Below are positions 60,341 to 64,000 of a DNA stretch of 64,000 bases, piece by piece; the first letter of the stretch is position 1, and the number at the start of each line of letters is the position of its first letter. A program made the translations under genes and the position numbers. Source of the stretch: Rohdeia sp041398665 (GTDB lineage: Bacteria > Planctomycetota > UBA1135 > GCA-002686595). The stretch is from NCBI GenBank assembly GCA_041398665.1, contig JAWKUH010000006.1:62001-126000 (forward strand), given 5' to 3'. Under the pieces are notes generated by a model. It was not told the origin of the DNA. It searched no databases and was given only the letters and a program-made list of their open reading frames with translations.

Positions 60341-61501
60341 GTGACGAGGGACAGTTCTGGATCGGGGCTCCGTGCCCTTGCAGCGGCGTCGTCGATCGCG
60401 GCGGTCCTGCTCGCGAGCGGGTGCAGCGGCGGCGCTCGCAGCGTCGAGGTCGGCGACGCGCGTCCCTACGTCGGACCGCACTTCGCGATCGGTGCGGACA
60501 GCGGTGCGCGCTTCGGCTTCGGTCCGTCGCGCGCTCCGAGCGGCGCACCGACGGCGAGCGGTACCGCAGCGCCGCCCACGGACGCCTTCGCGTTCGACCT
60601 GCCCGACGGATGGCGCCGCCTCGAGCCGAGCGCGATGCGCGCCGTCGACCTGCGCCTCGACCGCGACCCGAGCGCGGAGTGCTCGCTCACGCTGCTCGGC
60701 GGTGACGCGGGCGGACTGCGCGCGAACGTCGACCGTTGGCGCAAGCAGATGGGGCTCGCGCCGACGACGCCGAGCGAGTTCGACGCGCTCGCACCGACGT
60801 CGCTGCTCGGCCGCGACGCCGTCGCCGTCGACCTCGTCGGTTCCTACGCCGGCATGGGCGGCGAGAGCCGTACGGGCTTCCGCATGCTCGGCCGCCTCGC
60901 GGTCGCGCCCGGCGGCAGCGCCTTCCTCAAGTTCACCGGCCCGGCGGACGTCGTCGAGGCCGAGCGCGAGGCGTTCGAGCGCCTCGCCGACTCGCTGCGC
61001 GTGGAACCCACGGACGCCGGCGCGACGACCGCGGGTCCCGGCGGACCTGCGGTCGCCGCGACCGACGGCGGCGAGCTCCTCCGCTGGACCGCGCCCGAGG
61101 GGTGGGTCCGAGGTCCTGCGCGCATGATGCGCGAGGTCACGTACCTCACCGCGAACGGCACCGTCGAGTGCTACGTGTCGGTCCTCGGCGGCGACGGCGG
61201 CGGCATCCGCGCGAACTTCGACCGCTGGCGCGGACAGATGGGCGCCGCGCCGCTCACGGACGACGAGCTCGCCTCGCTCGAGCGCGTGCCCTGCCTCGGA
61301 TCGAGCGCGATCCTGATCGCGATCGACGGCGACTTCGAGGGCATGGGCGGCGAGACGTCGAGCGGCGCGCGCATGCTCGGTGCCGTCGCGGCGTTCGAGG
61401 GACGCACGGTCTTCGTGAAGCTCGTCGGCCCCCGCGCGCTCGCCGCCGCCGAGGAACCGAACTTCCGCCGCTTCGTCGCGAGCCTGGAGTCGGCGCGATG
61501 A
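60341..61501 (+). CDS. Lipoprotein with two copies of an unknown domain
   Basis: 386 aa with a lipobox LLASGC (Cys at about residue 27). Two homologous domains (about 85-225 and 245-386) share W-R-R-hydrophobic, C-S/Y-V-LLGGD-GG-RAN-DRWR-QMG, then FEGMGGE/YAGMGGES, and a final FLKFTGP/FVKLVGP. I do not recognise a named family. GTG 60341 follows an AGGAGG ribosome-binding site by 8 nt. The stop overlaps an ATG that may begin the ResB gene, so it probably belongs to the cytochrome c maturation operon and acts outside the inner membrane. Confidence 0.75.
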   Translation: MTRDSSGSGLRALAAASSIAAVLLASGCSGGARSVEVGDARPYVGPHFAIGADSGARFGFGPSRAPSGAPTASGTAAPPTDAFAFDLPDGWRRLEPSAMRAVDLRLDRDPSAECSLTLLGGDAGGLRANVDRWRKQMGLAPTTPSEFDALAPTSLLGRDAVAVDLVGSYAGMGGESRTGFRMLGRLAVAPGGSAFLKFTGPADVVEAEREAFERLADSLRVEPTDAGATTAGPGGPAVAATDGGELLRWTAPEGWVRGPARMMREVTYLTANGTVECYVSVLGGDGGGIRANFDRWRGQMGAAPLTDDELASLERVPCLGSSAILIAIDGDFEGMGGETSSGARMLGAVAAFEGRTVFVKLVGPRALAAAEEPNFRRFVASLESAR

Positions 61502-61564
61502 AGTCGTCCGCGCCGTGCTCGCGCGCGCCTTCGCCGCGCCTCCTCGCTCTCGCTCGCCGGCGGG

Positions 61565-62680
61565 TTGCTGCTGATGCTCGCGCTGCTCACGTTCCTCGGG
61601 ACGATCGAGCAGACGGAGCACGGCCTCTACGAGGTGCAACGCCGCTACTTCGAGTCGCTCCTCCTCTTCCACGACGTCGGCGGCGTGCCCGTGCCGCTCC
61701 CCGGCGGCGGGCTCGTCATGGGGCTGCTCTTCGTGAACCTGCTGCTCGGCGGCGTCGTGCGTCTGCGCAAGGGCGTGCGAACGGCGGGCGTGCTCGTCGC
61801 GCACGTCGGCATGCTGCTCATGATCGCCGCCGGCTTCGTGAAGTACGCGACCGGCGAGGAAGGGCACGTCACGCTGTACGAGGGCCAGGGCGCGGACTGG
61901 TTCCAGAGCTACACCGAGAACGAGATCGCGGTGATCGAGGTGGTCGCCGACGGCGACGCCTTCGGTCCCGGTGACGAGCGCACGGTCGACGGGGCGAGCC
62001 TGCGCGCGGCGACACCGAGCGCACCCGTCGCCGTCACGGGCCTCCCGTTCCGCCTCGAGGTCACGCGCTGGTTCGACAACGCGCAGGTCCTGCCGAAGGG
62101 CCCGATGTTCGACGTCGACGTGCCCGTCGTCGACGGCGTGTTCCTGAGGGGGGCCGACCTCGTCAAGGAACGCGAGCGCAACGCTCCCGGCGCGTACGTC
62201 ACCGTCACGGGCGGCGACGGCGTGCCGCGCACCGGCCTCCTGTGGGCGTTCCAGGCCGAGCCCTGGACCGTCGACGTCGACGGACGCCGCTACGCGATCG
62301 ACCTGAGGCGCACGCGCCACGCCATGCCGTTCACCGTGCGCCTCGACGAGTTCACGAAGGAGGACCACCCCGGCACGAACATGCCGAGCTGGTTCTCGAG
62401 CGACGTCACCGTCACCGACCACAGCACGGCGGCGGGCGTCTCGCGCCCCGTGACGATCTCGATGAACCAGCCGCTGCGCGAGGACGGACTCGTGCTCTAC
62501 CAGGCCTCGTGGGGGCCGTCGAACGCGCGACCCGGCGACGCGCTCTTCTCGACGCTCGCCGTCGTGCGCAATCCCGCCGACCAGTGGCCGCTCGTGTCGT
62601 GCGTCGTCATCGCGCTCGGTCTCGCGTTCCACTTCGGGCGCACGCTCGTGCGCCACGTGCGGCGGGAGGTGGCGCGGTGA
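61565..62680 (+). CDS. resB: ResB-like cytochrome c biogenesis protein
   Basis: 371 aa from ATG 61565. Hydrophobic segments lie near residues 1-12, 50-68 and 75-92, and a final one near 345-362, around a large periplasmic domain. FRLEVTRWFDNAQVLPKGP, VTISMNQPLREDGLVLYQASW and VVRNPADQWPLVSCVVIALGLAFHF match the ResB family, which holds apocytochrome and heme with CcsA. The in-frame sequence continues upstream (RLRRASSLSLAGGLLL) with family character but without a start codon until the stop at 61499. ATG 61498, which overlaps the previous stop, is in another frame, so the true N-terminus may be hidden by a one-base indel. The stop overlaps the next GTG. Confidence 0.82.
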   Translation: MLLMLALLTFLGTIEQTEHGLYEVQRRYFESLLLFHDVGGVPVPLPGGGLVMGLLFVNLLLGGVVRLRKGVRTAGVLVAHVGMLLMIAAGFVKYATGEEGHVTLYEGQGADWFQSYTENEIAVIEVVADGDAFGPGDERTVDGASLRAATPSAPVAVTGLPFRLEVTRWFDNAQVLPKGPMFDVDVPVVDGVFLRGADLVKERERNAPGAYVTVTGGDGVPRTGLLWAFQAEPWTVDVDGRRYAIDLRRTRHAMPFTVRLDEFTKEDHPGTNMPSWFSSDVTVTDHSTAAGVSRPVTISMNQPLREDGLVLYQASWGPSNARPGDALFSTLAVVRNPADQWPLVSCVVIALGLAFHFGRTLVRHVRREVAR

Positions 62681-64000
62681 AGGCGCTCCTCCTCGCCGCG
62701 AGCCTCGCGCTCCTCGCGCCCGTCGCGACCGCGGGTCGGCAGGGACCTCCGGTCGCCGAGCAGCACGGTCTCGCGACGCCGACCGACGACGGGTGGCGAG
62801 CGGTCGACCCGCAGCCGTGGTCGGAGGACGTCACCGCGGCGCTCGGCGCGCTGCCCGTCCAGGAGGGCGGGCGGGTCAAACCGCTCTCGACGCTCGCGGG
62901 TTTCACGCTGCTGCGCCTCGCCGGCCGGCGCTCGGTCGAGACGCCCGACGGCGCGAAGCTCGGGCCCGACGCGTTCCTCGCCGAGCTGCTCGTGCGGCCC
63001 GACTTCGCGTCGCGCCTCCCGCTCTTCCTCGTCGCCGAGGGCGCGGCGATCGACGCGATCGGGCTCGACGCCTCGGTCAAGAAGCGTCGCGCGCGCTGGA
63101 GCTTCGACGAACTCCGGCCCGCCGTGCCGAAGCTCTTCGAGCTCGCCCACGACTGGTCCAACGTCGAACCCGCTCGTCGCACGTCGACGCAGCAGCAGGT
63201 CGTGCAGCTCGCCGAGGCCGTGCACCGCTTCCTCGACCTCGCGGGCTTCCTCGACTTCGCGCGCATGGACGTGCCGGTCGCGAAGGACTCGCGGCTCGCG
63301 CAGGTCGTCGGCGCGTGGGACGGCCGCGCGAGCTTCGCCGACCTCGTCGCCGCCGGCCCCGAGATCGGCGCGCTCTACCGAGAACTGGCGGCCGCCGACG
63401 ACCCGCTCGCGCGCGAGGCGCTGCGGTCGATCGACTCCGTGCTGCGGCTCGCCGCCGAACTCGGTCGCGCGGCCGACGGACTGGCGCTCGTGCCGCCCGC
63501 GGGGTCCGCGGCGGACGAACCGACCTGGCTGACGCCGAGCGAGCTCCTCGCTGCCGCGCTCGACGGCGAGCGCGCGAGCGACGCGCAGGTCGTCGCGCTG
63601 CGCGGCCTCCAGTCGCTGGCGCGCGCGGAGTCGGACGAACAGGCCGGAACGGCGCTCGCGAAGCTCGCCGCGAGCACGCGCGCCGACGCCGACCGACGCG
63701 GCGAGACGCGCAGCCTCGACCTCGAGCGCGCGTACTACCGCGCGAAGCCGTTGACCTACGCGACGGTGCTGTTCGTTCTCGCCTTCGTCGTCGCCGCCCT
63801 GACCTGGTTGCGTCCGCGCTCGCGGGCGCTGCACCGCGCCGCGAACCTCCTCGCCTGGTCGGGCACGGCCTTCCTCGTCGGTGCGATCGCCGTGCGCTGC
63901 GTGATCCGCGCGCGCCCGCCCGTCAGCACGCTCTACGAGACGGTCCTGTTCGTGACGGCGGTCGGCGCGATCGTCGCGCTCGTGATCGAGCTGATCGACC
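62677..64000 (+). CDS. ccsA: CcsA-type cytochrome c assembly protein (partial, runs off window)
   Basis: 441 codons from GTG 62677, which overlaps the resB stop (GTGA), to the window edge without a stop. A signal-like N-terminus (LLLAASLALLAPVATA) leads a periplasmic region (about residues 20-345) with LPVQEGGRVKPLSTLAGF, often seen at the start of this region in fused CcsBA-like proteins. Transmembrane helices begin at about residue 352 (ATVLFVLAFVVAAL). The last visible segment, RPPVSTLYETVLFVTAVGAIV, matches the start of the cytochrome c assembly (CcsA) domain. The heme-handling WWD motif would lie beyond the window. Confidence 0.82.
   Translation, partial: MKALLLAASLALLAPVATAGRQGPPVAEQHGLATPTDDGWRAVDPQPWSEDVTAALGALPVQEGGRVKPLSTLAGFTLLRLAGRRSVETPDGAKLGPDAFLAELLVRPDFASRLPLFLVAEGAAIDAIGLDASVKKRRARWSFDELRPAVPKLFELAHDWSNVEPARRTSTQQQVVQLAEAVHRFLDLAGFLDFARMDVPVAKDSRLAQVVGAWDGRASFADLVAAGPEIGALYRELAAADDPLAREALRSIDSVLRLAAELGRAADGLALVPPAGSAADEPTWLTPSELLAAALDGERASDAQVVALRGLQSLARAESDEQAGTALAKLAASTRADADRRGETRSLDLERAYYRAKPLTYATVLFVLAFVVAALTWLRPRSRALHRAANLLAWSGTAFLVGAIAVRCVIRARPPVSTLYETVLFVTAVGAIVALVIELID

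Overview
The window is very GC-rich and bacterial. Genes are tightly packed, and many are translationally coupled through ATGA or GTGA stop/start overlaps. Secreted right-handed beta-helix, Kelch and FG-GAP proteins, Gly/Pro-rich C-terminal modules, a di-heme DHOR-type oxidoreductase and a Ccs-type cytochrome c maturation system all suggest a Planctomycetota-like lineage. That placement is inferred from gene content; no rRNA or phylogenetic marker was compared.

Layout. 516-9067 (+): a complete branched-chain-type 2-oxoacid dehydrogenase operon (two E1 alpha, E1 beta, E2, E3) flanked by lipA and lipB, so the complex is encoded with its own lipoate supply. 9080-13.74 kb (-): two beta-helix genes and a small membrane-protein gene, all broken by many frameshifts. 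14.0-18.2 kb (+): a degenerate histidine kinase ending in an intact Hpt domain, then an HDOD-REC-GGDEF protein. 18.3-24.3 kb: a UMF1-type MFS transporter, an M14 metallocarboxypeptidase, purE and a P-loop kinase. 24.3-33.7 kb (-): a seven-gene overlapping operon of three glycosyltransferases, an ABC exporter, two APH-fold phosphotransferases and an alginate-export-type outer-membrane barrel. I do not recognise this combination, and it is the best candidate here for an undescribed system, probably making and exporting a glycan or glycolipid. 34.0-37.8 kb (+): a secreted modular protein and a beta-helix lipoprotein. 37.8-41.6 kb: an acyltransferase-glutaredoxin fusion divergent from ligA. 41.7-46.0 kb (+): Kelch and FG-GAP surface proteins, an ECF-like sigma factor and tRNA-Val(CAC). 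46.3-51.3 kb (-): an internally duplicated four-heme oxidoreductase and etfBA. 51.3-52.1 kb: a repeat-rich intergenic region. 52.1-58.9 kb (-): lptB, lepB, lepA, rdgB, rph, birA. 58.9-64.0 kb (+): an SGNH hydrolase, a duplicated-domain lipoprotein, resB and the start of ccsA, which runs off the window.

Regulatory features. Several genes have a -10-like hexamer only 6-9 nt before the start codon, which implies leaderless or nearly leaderless mRNAs. At two divergent gene pairs (birA/SGNH and acyltransferase/ligA) a single near-palindromic -10 region appears to serve both directions. Strong GC-rich hairpins lie between many transcription units.

Limits. All functional calls come from motifs and family resemblance read by eye. 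No database search or structure prediction was run.
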